44,360 bases of DNA from Bacteroidaceae bacterium (GCA_016280445.1 JAEEGS010000018.1:1-44360); one strand, 5' to 3'. Counted from the first letter of the stretch, positions 32,895 through 41,220 are shown. A program made the numbers and translations. The notes: generated by a model not told the origin, from the sequence alone.

Positions 32895-33371
32895 TTACTC
32901 TGAGTCTTCGGATAATTCTCTTCCGAACAGCACCTTGTTCTTCACCTCCAACGAAATCTTCTCGCCTGTGGCATACGCCTGATACACCAGCGCGGTCAGC
33001 CTGTCAAACGTCTCCTTCGAGCGCACGATGTCGCGGTATTCGTCCAGTTCATAGCCGTCCGACTCGCCCACCAGCACCGTGTTCGCCTTCACCTGTGCCA
33101 CATAGTCCCAGCCGATGCGGCAGCACCTGTGCCCCGGACTCTTGACGACCGTGAGCGTCATGGGACTCATCTCCGTGGCCACCACCTTGCAGGCAAACTC
33201 ACCGCAGGCGAGGCAGCAGCGTGAGCAGCCCGGGAAGGCCTCGATGTACTGGGCAAACCGAGGCTCCCGAGCCTCACAGCGGAGGAGGATTTCAGCGTCC
33301 TCTCCAGTGACTGTCATCACGCTTTTCGTGATGCGCCAGTCGCCATAATAACGTTCCAGAACGATTTTCAT
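32895..33371 (-). CDS. DUF5675-like protein (tentative)
   Basis: This 158-residue protein has no signal peptide. The blocks ERYYGDWRITKSVMTV, CEAREPRF, PMTLTVVKSPGHRCCRIGW and NTVLVGE resemble the order ERxxxxx..TIGKLYID..FTLE..PGF..I.IHAGN..DTEGCILVG of DUF5675, a phage-associated family. Cysteines replace the usual central residues, so the match is weak. It lies beside the HU-HIG gene, a recurrent pairing. A TAACTTTG box lies at 33458-33451. Confidence 0.6.
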   Translation of the reverse strand: MKIVLERYYGDWRITKSVMTVTGEDAEILLRCEAREPRFAQYIEAFPGCSRCCLACGEFACKVVATEMSPMTLTVVKSPGHRCCRIGWDYVAQVKANTVLVGESDGYELDEYRDIVRSKETFDRLTALVYQAYATGEKISLEVKNKVLFGRELSEDSE

Positions 33372-33450
33372 AATGGTTCAATCATAAATTAAAGTAAAAC
33401 AATCTTCTTACCTCAGAACAAGATATTTATCATCTTTCTGATTTCTGTTA

Positions 33451-33458
33451 CAAAGTTA
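33451..33458 (-). promoter_or_regulatory. -7 box for DUF5675-like gene
   Basis: TAACTTTG on the minus strand, 80 bases upstream of the ATG at 33371, adjoining the terminator of the gene before it. Confidence 0.55.
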
Positions 33459-33460
33459 CA

Positions 33461-33500
33461 AAAAAATCCCGAAACACGCAAGTGTTCCGGGAACTTTTTT
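33461..33500. terminator. Bidirectional terminator
   Basis: CCCGAAACAC (33468-33477) pairs with GTGTTCCGGG (33482-33491) around a GCAA loop. A-runs lie on the left and T-runs on the right, so it can act on both strands. It ends the secreted-protein gene at 33532. Confidence 0.85.
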
Positions 33501-33531
33501 TACTAAAAACCAAACTTTTTTTCGTGTCGTT

Positions 33532-34113
33532 TCACCACTTTCTGTCAGCCACTCTGTCGAAATCCAGTTCTATGGCCTCGGTGCTGATGACCAGTTTATC
33601 CGCAGTCACCGATATCACCTTGAAGGACTTGAAGGCCTCCCAGACAGGACCCATATCTTGCCCGATGTTTTTCTTTTTCACCTCCTGTTCGATGGCGGCG
33701 ATGATCACCTGGCGAGTCGCCTCGGAATTCAGCAACGCGCTAAATTCCTCATTGGTCGATGTCAGCGAGAGAATCTTCAGTTGGGATTTCGATGCGTCCA
33801 CAAAGGTGTTCACCTGGTCTCCTGTGCGTAGGCAGGTGCCTTCCACCCATGTCTCCATATCGATGCTCATTTCCTCTTCGGAATGCGTTATCCGGATGCA
33901 GGGGATAAACTGATTTCCCTTGAAAGTCAGGCTTATCTCCATGTTCGGCATGCCGGCGTCTTCTTCCATAGCCTTCTTGATAAGTTCCTGGAATGTCTTG
34001 CCACCCTTCCATGTGCCGTCCAACTTCTGGGCATACATGCCCGTCGCGCTCAGCAGCAGCAATAGCGCCACCAACGCCAATTTCTTTGTCATCTCGATTG
34101 TTTTCATTGTCAT
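33532..34113 (-). CDS. Exported hypothetical protein
   Basis: The 193-residue protein has a signal peptide ending TGMYAQ; starts at 34113, 34107 or 34089 (MTKKLALV) are possible, and the last gives the most standard n-region. The mature part starts KLDGTWKGGKTFQELI and contains a WEAFKSFKVISVTADKLVI strand pair, in the style of lipocalin-like or DUF-type beta barrels. I cannot assign a function. Confidence 0.7.
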   Translation of the reverse strand: MTMKTIEMTKKLALVALLLLLSATGMYAQKLDGTWKGGKTFQELIKKAMEEDAGMPNMEISLTFKGNQFIPCIRITHSEEEMSIDMETWVEGTCLRTGDQVNTFVDASKSQLKILSLTSTNEEFSALLNSEATRQVIIAAIEQEVKKKNIGQDMGPVWEAFKSFKVISVTADKLVISTEAIELDFDRVADRKW

Positions 34114-34116
34114 ATA

Positions 34117-34160
34117 GGTTTAAATTCGTTGAATTCGTTGAATTTGCCCGAAGGGCGATG
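34117..34160. repeat. Dispersed intergenic repeat with GCCCGAAGGGC
   Basis: Tandem TTCGTTGAA units followed by TTTGCCCGAAGGGCGATGTTT. Related sequences are at 37258-37302 and, more diverged, 38712-38745. Confidence 0.7.
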
Positions 34161-34324
34161 TTTTTTCCCTCATGCGGTTTTTTGTTCTCGACACCTTTGG
34201 TGTCTCGACAGACAATAATTACCAACAATTACCAAAAATTGGTTCCAATAATTATTGGATAAAATGATTGTCAATGATTGGAATTTATTGTTTTTCCAAG
34301 CCTCATTAGGAGGCGCAGGAGCAA

Positions 34325-34945
34325 TTAATTAGTTTTCTCCGCGTCCTTGTTCGGGTTCTCTTTGTACAACTTCTGCCAGTAGGCCGCCTTCTTCTTGTCC
34401 TTGTCTATCGTCTTGCCGTCGGTGTACCATTCCACCAGCGTCTTCTGGGCATCAGGAAATCCCTGTGTGGCCGCCTTCTCCATCAGTTCCAGCGCCTTCT
34501 TGCTGTCCTGTTCCACACCGTCGCCCGACATGTAGAGAGCCGCGAGGAAAGCCTGTGCCTCAGGCATGTCCTTCTCCACAGCCATCTGCCACCAGTGTGC
34601 CGCCTTGGCGGGGTCGCGTGCCACGCCCTGACCGTTGTAGTAGAAGGCACCCAGCATGAACTGCGCCTGCACATTGCCCTGATTGGCCGCCATCTCCCAC
34701 CAGTGCACCGTCTTCGTCGTGTCCTGAGCCACGCCGTCGCCCGAGTAGTAGAGATAGCCCAGCATGAACTGCGCATCGGCATTCCCCTTGTCGGCCGACT
34801 GCTCCAGATAGTTCACCGCCTGCTCATAATCCTGCTGGTAGTAGAAGGACTGGCCCTTCTGGTAAAGTTCATCGGCACTCTGTGCCCATACGCCCGCGGC
34901 CACGCCCAAGGCAGCCACAAACATTATGATTCTGTTCTTCATCAT
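34325..34945 (-). CDS. Sel1-repeat exported protein
   Basis: The 206-residue protein has a signal peptide ending GVWAQ and four Sel1-type TPR repeats of 36 residues (about 53-196), with the pattern A-x-F-M-L-G-x-x-Y-x-x-G-x-G-V-x-x-D and W-W-x-x-A-A. Sel1 solenoids bind proteins; exported forms act in envelope assembly or signalling. The upstream region is a near copy of that of the leukocidin-like gene (see findings). The -7 position reads GACCTTTG at 34990-34983, a one-base departure from consensus. Confidence 0.88.
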   Translation of the reverse strand: MMKNRIIMFVAALGVAAGVWAQSADELYQKGQSFYYQQDYEQAVNYLEQSADKGNADAQFMLGYLYYSGDGVAQDTTKTVHWWEMAANQGNVQAQFMLGAFYYNGQGVARDPAKAAHWWQMAVEKDMPEAQAFLAALYMSGDGVEQDSKKALELMEKAATQGFPDAQKTLVEWYTDGKTIDKDKKKAAYWQKLYKENPNKDAEKTN

Positions 34946-35050
34946 TGTTCTTGATTTTAAGTGTAAAAGTTAGTTTTCTGGGCAAAGGTCGTGCAAATAG
35001 CAGACACAAGCAAACAAATTTTCAGGAAAAATCAAACTTTTTCTGTGCCG

Positions 35051-37060
35051 CTATTTAATCTTCTGCGCATTGATGGTGGAGATTTCAGTGGTGGCATCTG
35101 CCGCGTTCTGGCCCTGCTCAATCTGGATGTACTCATATTTCCAGTTGCCCACCACCTTGTTGTTCTGGTTGGGGTCGATGGCTTGGTAAGTGAGGGCATA
35201 GGTGCCTTCAGGAAGGGAAGTCCTGGCCACCTCGTTCATGTTGTATGAACTTGGTATCTTGGCAAAGACGGGGGCATTCAATCCCCTTTCATCAAAGTCC
35301 GATTGTCTGTAGATCTTGATGTTGCCCACTGTGTAGGACGATGCGGCATTCTTCAGAGCCACGACACCCCATGGCGTACGGTCGGGAGCGGGCAGTGTCT
35401 CTGTGTGGGTGAACCAACCGTCCAATGCTGCATTGAGGAAGTTATTGCCAGGATTGTAGCCGTTGTAGGTCTTCTTGTTGCCGTCGTATTCAACCGCTCC
35501 GCGCCAGTGATACCACGAAGCATAGACGGGCTTCACTCTCACGCACAGTTTGAAGTGGGTCGATGTGTTGTCGTCCACACCAAGGCTGCTGTTGCGGGGC
35601 ACACGCCAAATCCATGCAGTGCTGGTGGAGAACTCCGTATGTGTGACGGCAGGGAAATTGGCGTTGGTCTTTTCCTCGTTCTCATAGTCATCATCTGTCA
35701 GCTTCACATTATTAGTCCAGTAGCGGAACGTTGGATAAGTGGAGGATGTGTTGCGCTCATACTGGATGGTCTTGAGCGAGTAGCTGACATCGCTCGACCA
35801 CTCCAGGCTGAACCCGACACTGGCTTGAGCCTTGGGCCCCTCCTTGCCGATTTCGCCACTGACGGCTCCATTGAGTCCCCAACTGAATCCGTTGCTGTAG
35901 GAGTATTCCGTGTTCTCGTTGTCGGGGATGGGGTGTTTGTAATACTGGATGTTGTTGGCGATGGATTGGTTGTTGGCATCCAGCAGCTTGAACTCCACAT
36001 TCATGCTGTCGAACCAGTAGGCATAGATGCGGCAACGTCCCCAGTTGAACATGCCACCCGCTTTCGCCGCCACCTCCCAAAGGGGCTTGATGTGAGGTGT
36101 GATCTCGCTTTTCACCATGTAGTAGTCACCCGCCTTGTTCTGGCCGTTGCAGGAAAGCATATAGGCAGAGCTGACCCAATACTTGATGGTCACCGTACTG
36201 TTCTTGTTCCAGGCATAGTCCTTCTCTATCTTGTGATTCAGCGAGATGGGCATATCTTTCACGAAGAAGTACCCGTCCTCCACACTCAGTTTCATCTCAT
36301 CATCATCACCGCTACGTGTGGACATGTGCCGTGTACTCTGGCTGATTTCCTCGATAAAGTCGATGAACGGGTCGAGACGGGCCTGATAATAGTTGTAGTT
36401 CTGGTCGTAGTCGTTGTCGTAGAGCGTCTCCGTCTCATTCAGTTCCGAATCTTCGGGGAACTGTTCGTTGTAAGCCCGGATGGACTCCCATTCCTCTGCC
36501 GACATCTCGTTGATTTCGTCGGTGTATTGACCATTGAATGCATGCTCCTCATACATGGTGTAATGCTCCTCAAACTTGTTGTAGGCAAAGAACACCTCTT
36601 CCATTTCCTCATTGTCCGTGAAATCCTCGTCATCCTCCCGGTAACCTTCCTCGTTCTCCTCTTCATCACTCAGATACTCATCGCCTAAGGACTCGAAGCC
36701 CGTTTCCGAGGGGCGCATCATGACGATGAGGCCGCCTTGGTCATAGAAATCGCCCAGTGCGTCGATATTAGCCAATGCTGTGGCGAGGTCGATGAAAGCC
36801 ACCTCCGCATTGGCGAGGCTCTTGGTCTGGTTGGGAAACCGTTCGCGGATGACAGCCTGCAAATCGGGGTTTTCGTTCTCGATGCCGGCAATGTAGGTGA
36901 GTTTTGTGCAGGTTTCCCACTCCTCCAGCTTCTGCCGGTCGAGGTCGGTGAGAGGTTGGCTGGACGGAGTGCTGTCGTCGTCATGACAGGACGTGAACGT
37001 TGTCATTGTGCCGCAGAGTGTCAGGATGGCGGCAAACAAAAGGATTCTTTTTTTCATCAT
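35051..37060 (-). CDS. Leukocidin-like beta-barrel pore-forming lipoprotein (tentative)
   Basis: The 669-residue protein has a lipobox FTSC (Cys25) after a MMKKR start. Residues 30-250 are a helical domain with a strongly acidic strip (131-160). Residues 255-610 are beta-rich. At 385-430 alternating polar/hydrophobic strands (SYSNGFSWGLNGAVSG, then AQASVGFSLEWSSDVSYSL) flank a Gly-Lys-rich turn, like the stem hairpin of leukocidin/alpha-hemolysin toxins, followed by a TFRYWTNN block and Trp-rich segments (WIWRVPRNSS, ASWYHWRG). I infer a leukocidin fold; no homologue was searched. A lipid anchor would suit interbacterial or surface toxins. Confidence 0.6.
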   Translation of the reverse strand: MMKKRILLFAAILTLCGTMTTFTSCHDDDSTPSSQPLTDLDRQKLEEWETCTKLTYIAGIENENPDLQAVIRERFPNQTKSLANAEVAFIDLATALANIDALGDFYDQGGLIVMMRPSETGFESLGDEYLSDEEENEEGYREDDEDFTDNEEMEEVFFAYNKFEEHYTMYEEHAFNGQYTDEINEMSAEEWESIRAYNEQFPEDSELNETETLYDNDYDQNYNYYQARLDPFIDFIEEISQSTRHMSTRSGDDDEMKLSVEDGYFFVKDMPISLNHKIEKDYAWNKNSTVTIKYWVSSAYMLSCNGQNKAGDYYMVKSEITPHIKPLWEVAAKAGGMFNWGRCRIYAYWFDSMNVEFKLLDANNQSIANNIQYYKHPIPDNENTEYSYSNGFSWGLNGAVSGEIGKEGPKAQASVGFSLEWSSDVSYSLKTIQYERNTSSTYPTFRYWTNNVKLTDDDYENEEKTNANFPAVTHTEFSTSTAWIWRVPRNSSLGVDDNTSTHFKLCVRVKPVYASWYHWRGAVEYDGNKKTYNGYNPGNNFLNAALDGWFTHTETLPAPDRTPWGVVALKNAASSYTVGNIKIYRQSDFDERGLNAPVFAKIPSSYNMNEVARTSLPEGTYALTYQAIDPNQNNKVVGNWKYEYIQIEQGQNAADATTEISTINAQKIK

Positions 37061-37335
37061 TGTCCTTGATTTTTAAGTGCAATAGTTAGTTTTCAGGGCA
37101 AAGGTAACACAAATCGCAGACACAAGCAAGGAAATTGTTCTTTTTCTTCAACAAAGATGTAAAAGATGAACTAATCTTCCTAATCTTCCAAATCTACCGC
37201 AAAGCGGTGTAGTTCTATTCTAAGGAATTTAGGAATAAAGGAATTCAACTTTCAAAAGCTATTCGTTCAATTCGTTTAATTTGCCCGCAGGGCGATGTTT
37301 CAAAAAAATCTTTTGTATCTTTTCCATCTTTGTTG
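37061..37335. other. Upstream region of the leukocidin-like gene and repeats
   Basis: 37058-37140 is a near copy of 34943-35025. A TACCTTTG -7 box lies at 37106-37099. From 37160 to 37220 there are CTAATCTTC repeats and CTACCGCAAAGCGGTGTAG, which recurs at 38981-39000 as CTACCGCGGAGCGGTGTAG. 37258-37302 holds the GCCCGCAGGGC repeat noted above. Confidence 0.6.
37099..37106 (-). promoter_or_regulatory. -7 box for leukocidin-like gene
   Basis: TACCTTTG on the minus strand, 39 bases before the ATG at 37060. Confidence 0.6.
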
Positions 37336-38553
37336 TCATCTCCGCGTTTCTTTCCATTGTGCCACCACGTAGTCCGCGATGTCGAATTTCGTGTCGCCTT
37401 CCATCGCGAAGGTCTCGCTGAAGTCTGACACGGAGAAGGTGGCGATGTCGCGCATGCTGTGGAGGGCGGCTTTCCATTCGCTGATGGCGTCGCGGTCGGG
37501 GAAGACCATCACCTGGCGGCCTTGCAGCACTTCGAGCACGGAGCGTTTCAGCATCCCCTTGCTGCCGGTGGCGACCCACACGTAGCGGGGTTGCACGGCG
37601 GCTCCCACCAGCGCATTCTTGGGCGATTCCACCAGGGCCACGACACTGTGGGGATAGCGGCGGAGGAGGTGCTCGCCGAAGAGGCAGTTGTTGTTGAAGT
37701 GAGGGGTGGTGGGCGGAGATTTTGGTTTTTCCGGAGTGCCCGGATTTTCTGGATTATCCGGTTTTCCCGGTTTTCCCGGACTTTCCGGACTTTCCGGACA
37801 TTCCGGAGTATCCGGATAATCCGGAATCTCTATCATTCCTTCTTTGGCGAGTTTGGTGCCCAGCCAGTAGCAGCAGCGTTTGTCGGCGTGGGCGAAGCGT
37901 TCGGAGTGGGGGTCGGTGCAGTAGTGTTGCACTTTCACGTTTCGGATGCGGCCTTCCACGTCGATGCTGGGGAAGAGGACACAGTCTTCGTAGGTGCCGT
38001 TGTCGTAGCAGCCGAGGAGGTATTCTTCGGTGAGGTGGTCGACGAGGGCGGGGTTGAACATCTGGAGGAGGCAGCGGCTGAAGGAGTTCTCTGCGGAGAC
38101 GTGGGCTTCCAGCCATTGGCGGGGGATGTAGGCGGTGGGAGGGGGAGGAGTGGGAGTGGCCGGATTTCCCGGAGATTCTGGATATTCCGGATTCTCCGGA
38201 AATTCCGTTTTTTCCGCTTTCCTCATTTTCCCCATTTCATTCTGATAAAATCCTCTTCCGCCGAAGGTGGCTGCCAGTTTTTCGCAGGCCTCTTTGAAGT
38301 CGATGCCTTCTTTGGCCATGACGAAGTCGATGGGGGTGCCGCCTTGGCCGCAGGCGAAGCAGTGGCAGCGGTTTTCGTGGCTCGTCTCGTAGAGGGTGAG
38401 GGAGGGGTGCTTGTCGTCGTGCCAGGGGCAGTTGGTCACCCAGCGGCTGCCCACTTTCTTCAGGTGGCAGCCCCATCGTTCTGCCACTTTGGATATGGGG
38501 ATGGAGCGGAGTCGCTCTATGTCGAAGTGCCAATTTTTGTCCATCTTTGTCAT
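37336..38553 (-). CDS. CHC2 zinc-finger/Toprim primase-like protein
   Basis: The protein (405 residues from the ATG at 38553) has a CHC2-type zinc site, C42-PW-H45 and C65-FA-C68, and a Toprim-like part with VALVESPKNAL (E309) and VFPDRD (D353). These features define DnaG-like primases of phages, plasmids and mobile islands. A -7 box at 38588-38581 lies downstream of the longest possible start (38583), so translation begins at 38553 or 38544. Two in-frame nonamer arrays (residues 118-140 and 244-283) encode P-D/E-x-P repeats between the zinc and Toprim parts. A D5/P4-type helicase gene follows in the same direction across an iteron region. Confidence 0.82.
   Translation of the reverse strand: MTKMDKNWHFDIERLRSIPISKVAERWGCHLKKVGSRWVTNCPWHDDKHPSLTLYETSHENRCHCFACGQGGTPIDFVMAKEGIDFKEACEKLAATFGGRGFYQNEMGKMRKAEKTEFPENPEYPESPGNPATPTPPPPTAYIPRQWLEAHVSAENSFSRCLLQMFNPALVDHLTEEYLLGCYDNGTYEDCVLFPSIDVEGRIRNVKVQHYCTDPHSERFAHADKRCCYWLGTKLAKEGMIEIPDYPDTPECPESPESPGKPGKPDNPENPGTPEKPKSPPTTPHFNNNCLFGEHLLRRYPHSVVALVESPKNALVGAAVQPRYVWVATGSKGMLKRSVLEVLQGRQVMVFPDRDAISEWKAALHSMRDIATFSVSDFSETFAMEGDTKFDIADYVVAQWKETRR
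37727..37832. repeat. Nonamer array in the primase gene
   Basis: About twelve TTTTCCGGA-type units (nine bases each). On the coding strand they read as repeats of PDNPENPG, PESPG and PDYPDTPE type. No stop is introduced. Confidence 0.8.
38158..38217. repeat. Second nonamer array in the primase gene
   Basis: About six TTCCGGA units, encoding PENPEYPESPGNP and following a Pro-rich run (TPTPPPPT). Confidence 0.75.
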
Positions 38554-38580
38554 TCGTTTTGCCAGTGGGTTTTCTGGGAA

Positions 38581-38588
38581 CAAAGTTA
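38581..38588 (-). promoter_or_regulatory. -7 box for primase gene
   Basis: TAACTTTG on the minus strand. It sets the start at 38553 or 38544 and excludes an ATG at 38583. Confidence 0.6.
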
Positions 38589-38754
38589 ATGAAAATGTGG
38601 GACATGGGCAAGAAAAATGACAAAAATCTTTTGTGTCTTTTTACATCTTTGTCGGGCAAGAACATCGCACTTCGTGCTGGATATAAAAGGATATAAAAGA
38701 TGGTCTGCTTGATCCGTTTGATCATCCCGAAGGGATATGTTTTTCTTCAAATTT

Positions 38755-38955
38755 CAACTTTCGGAAGTTACCGGTTCTTTGCGAGCAAAGCGCTACGCGA
38801 TGGCGCTCAGGAGTTAAAGGAGTTACAGCCTATACTCTGTCAACTGTAGGGGGGAGTTTTCACGCCAGCATTACATTCGGCTTTAACTCCTCTAACTCCT
38901 CTAACTCCTCTAACTTCTTTAACTCCAAGAAAGTGGAGTTTCCGAAACTTAAGTT
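38755..38955 (+). mobile_element. 201-bp non-coding repeat element, copy B (MITE-like)
   Basis: It starts CAACTTTCGG and ends CCGAAACTTAAGTT, near inverted termini. Same length as copy A (11992-12192) and inverted to it; the core TGCTGGCG/ACATTCGGC and the GGAGTTAAA units match. The module GGTTCTTTGCGAGCAAAGCG...ACGCGAT lies at its left end here but at the other end in copy A, so the parts have been shuffled. Confidence 0.75.
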
Positions 38956-39094
38956 CAAATCTTCCCAATCCTCCTAATCTACCGCGGAGCGGTGTAGTAG
39001 AAAAGAAAACTACGCCGACAAGTCGGCAGATTAAGAAGATTGGGAGGATTAGGAGGATTTTTTGTTTCGTTAGAGTGGGGGGAGTTATAGAGTG

Positions 39095-39406
39095 AAATCA
39101 GGGTGTTTTTAGGGTGTTTTCAGGGTGAAATCAGGGTGTTTTTAGGGTGTTTTTTATTATTATATCCATCTGTGTAACAGTTAGTTGTGAACAAATCAAG
39201 GGTGAAAAGGGTGTTTTTTGCCAAAAACTTTTTATATTTTTTGTTTTTTAAAAATTTATTTTTTTACACCCTTTTCACCCTTTTCACCCTGCTCACTATC
39301 TTAACTATTTATTATTCATTATTTTAAGAAAATTTGTTAAAGAAAAAGACACCCTGAAAAACACCCTGAAAACACCCTGATTTCACCCTGAAAACACCCT
39401 GACCCT
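39095..39406. repeat. Iteron-like inverted array around an AT-rich core (origin-like)
   Basis: Left arm: five AGGGTG hexamers in 39099-39148 spaced by TTTT or AAATC. Two more follow (39199-39213), then an AT-rich stretch (39216-39266), then three CACCCT (39266-39290) in reverse. After a second AT-rich stretch the right arm (39349-39400) has five CACCCT copies with the same spacers. The arms are inverted repeats of about 45-55 bases. Iterons flanking AT-rich DNA beside primase and helicase genes look like a replication origin. The whole lies between the primase and D5-helicase genes (38554-39405, also holding copy B). Confidence 0.65.
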
Positions 39407-40929
39407 CATCGAATCATCAGTTGAAACGATATCTGATGATTTTTCATGCTGTGTTTCACCCGCAAGTTCTTCAGCCGTTCATAAAACCGGTGGGGAGTCA
39501 TCGTGAAGGGTATGCAGTTGTTCTCGCAGAAGTATTTGAAGTGGTCGAAGATGACCTTGCCTGTCTGCCACTTCTCCGACTTCTTGCAGCACTCGCTCAG
39601 GAACCAGTACACGTAGTCTGTTGCGCCGCGATAGTTCTCCACCTCCTCCTCGCTCTTTTTGCAGGCGGAGAGGCGTTTCCGCTTCATGAGCGCGGGCAGG
39701 CCTGCGAGGAACCAGTTGAGGATGCCGGGGAGTTCGGCTTTCAGTTTCGTGGCCAGTTCGGGATCGGCCTCGTCGGGTGAGATGGTTGCGTTGAAGGGCA
39801 GGACACGCAGGCGTCGGTAGAAGGCGTCGGTGGTTTCGGCACGGGGCATCTCGTTCACGGCTGCAATCATGTAGCCGTATTCCGTCATCTCGTATGAGTT
39901 GTGGTAGAGTTCCTTCACGGTGACGGGTTCGTGGGAGGTCAACTGCTTCAGCACCGTGGCGTCCCACTTGGGGCCGCTTTCGCTGCTGAGGTTCAGCAGT
40001 TTGTGCTCGAATCCCTTGCGCATCACCACTTCGCTTGTCAGGTCGTTGAGCGAGATGTTCGACACGTTCTCCTTGCCCACGAGGGCTCCCAGCACTTCGA
40101 GCAGCACGCTCTTGCCGTTGGCGCCGCTGCCTTTCAGGATGAGCATCACGTCGAGTTTCACGGCTCCGCCTACGAGGGCGTTGGCTACATACTCCTGGAG
40201 CATGCGCTGGCATCCGGAGTCGGGCAGCACGCGTGCGAGGAAGGTGTCCCAGAGGCAGCATGTTGCCTGTTCGTCGTAGCGGAAGGGCAGGCAGTTCACG
40301 AAGTAGTCTTCCTGCCGGTGCCCGCGCAGGTGCATCGTCCCGTCGCGGCTCACCTCCAGCGTGCCGTTCTGCAGGTTCAGCAGCGCCTCGCCTTCTGGTG
40401 GCGGCACCTTCTCCCAGCAGTTGGAGAATCGGTAGGCCACCGCGTGGAAGGCCTCTGTCATGAAGGATGTGCTGTTCACTTTCGCTTTGGGCACTCCCAT
40501 TCTCCGGCAGCACACTTTCACCCACTGGAAGAAGTATTCATTGCCCAGTTTCAGCCAGTGTGTGCCGCTGAAGAGGAAGATTTCCTGCTGTGTCTTCAGT
40601 TCGGGGTTGTAGCGCGGCACCGAGAGCCGTTCCGCCGCCACGCGTTCCATCTCGTCGCCTATCAGGTCGAGTTGCATCTCCTTCTTGCTGCCTGCTCCGC
40701 CCTGAATGGCCAGCCAGTCGGTCTGTCGGTTGGCCACCTGCTCTGCCATCACGTCGAGCACCACCTTCAGCGGGTCGCGCCCTGCATGCAGCCCCGTCAG
40801 CAGCCCTTCCTGACGTTGCAACTCCTCGGTCAGAGACGACATGTCCGCCTTTGACCCATTCGCACTCTGCGCGAAGGCATCCTTGCCCTCGCCCTCCTTT
40901 CCTGTTGTTTTCTTCGTCATGTTTTCCAT
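39406..40929 (-). CDS. D5/P4-type primase-helicase (SF3) protein
   Basis: The 507-residue protein resembles phage/plasmid replication helicases with a D5_N domain (about 120-255) followed by an SF3 AAA+ ATPase. Walker A is KGSGANGKS at 266-274, and Walker B and sensor regions follow in SSESGPKWDATVLKQLTS and MIAAVNEMPRAE. The C-terminal winged-helix region fits PriCT/D5_C. It would unwind an origin and load the replication machinery of a small replicon. It starts at 40929; a TATCTTTG -7 box lies at 41073-41066. Confidence 0.88.
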   Translation of the reverse strand: MENMTKKTTGKEGEGKDAFAQSANGSKADMSSLTEELQRQEGLLTGLHAGRDPLKVVLDVMAEQVANRQTDWLAIQGGAGSKKEMQLDLIGDEMERVAAERLSVPRYNPELKTQQEIFLFSGTHWLKLGNEYFFQWVKVCCRRMGVPKAKVNSTSFMTEAFHAVAYRFSNCWEKVPPPEGEALLNLQNGTLEVSRDGTMHLRGHRQEDYFVNCLPFRYDEQATCCLWDTFLARVLPDSGCQRMLQEYVANALVGGAVKLDVMLILKGSGANGKSVLLEVLGALVGKENVSNISLNDLTSEVVMRKGFEHKLLNLSSESGPKWDATVLKQLTSHEPVTVKELYHNSYEMTEYGYMIAAVNEMPRAETTDAFYRRLRVLPFNATISPDEADPELATKLKAELPGILNWFLAGLPALMKRKRLSACKKSEEEVENYRGATDYVYWFLSECCKKSEKWQTGKVIFDHFKYFCENNCIPFTMTPHRFYERLKNLRVKHSMKNHQISFQLMIR

Positions 40930-41065
40930 ACATGCCTCCTTTCCTGGTTTTGGTAAATTGTCAATTTCATTTTTTCATTGTGATACCCATGTGTTTGTTT
41001 TGGTTCATGACTCCTAAAAACATGGTTCAAGAAGTGCCCGACTTCTGTAATCTCCAATTGTGGCG

Positions 41066-41073
41066 CAAAGATA
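41066..41073 (-). promoter_or_regulatory. -7 box for D5-helicase gene
   Basis: TATCTTTG on the minus strand matches the consensus. The leader is about 130 bases. Confidence 0.55.
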
Positions 41074-41167
41074 CAAAAAATCTTAAATAATCACAACACT
41101 TTCTCCCTCTTTTTTTCAAACATTTTTTGCCTGCCGCCTGTCGCCTTCCACTGACCTCGCGGGCTTT

Positions 41168-41220
41168 ACGTCGTTGCCCTCGTGAGCCTTCCGACGCAAG
41201 GCTCGCGAGGGCAACGACGT
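41168..41220. repeat. REP-like palindromic repeat, copy 2
   Basis: ACGTCGTTGCCCTCGTGAGCCTT-type arm (41168-41190) pairs with 41198-41220 in a 23-pair stem with one wobble and a 7-nt loop CCGACGC. It matches copy 1 (9605-9676) in inverted orientation. Together with a RAYT gene in the window this suggests a REP/RAYT family. Confidence 0.75.

Noticed and set aside
37258-37302. GCCCGCAGGGC hairpin as terminator of the primase gene
   Set aside because: On the minus strand the T-run is before the hairpin, not after it.
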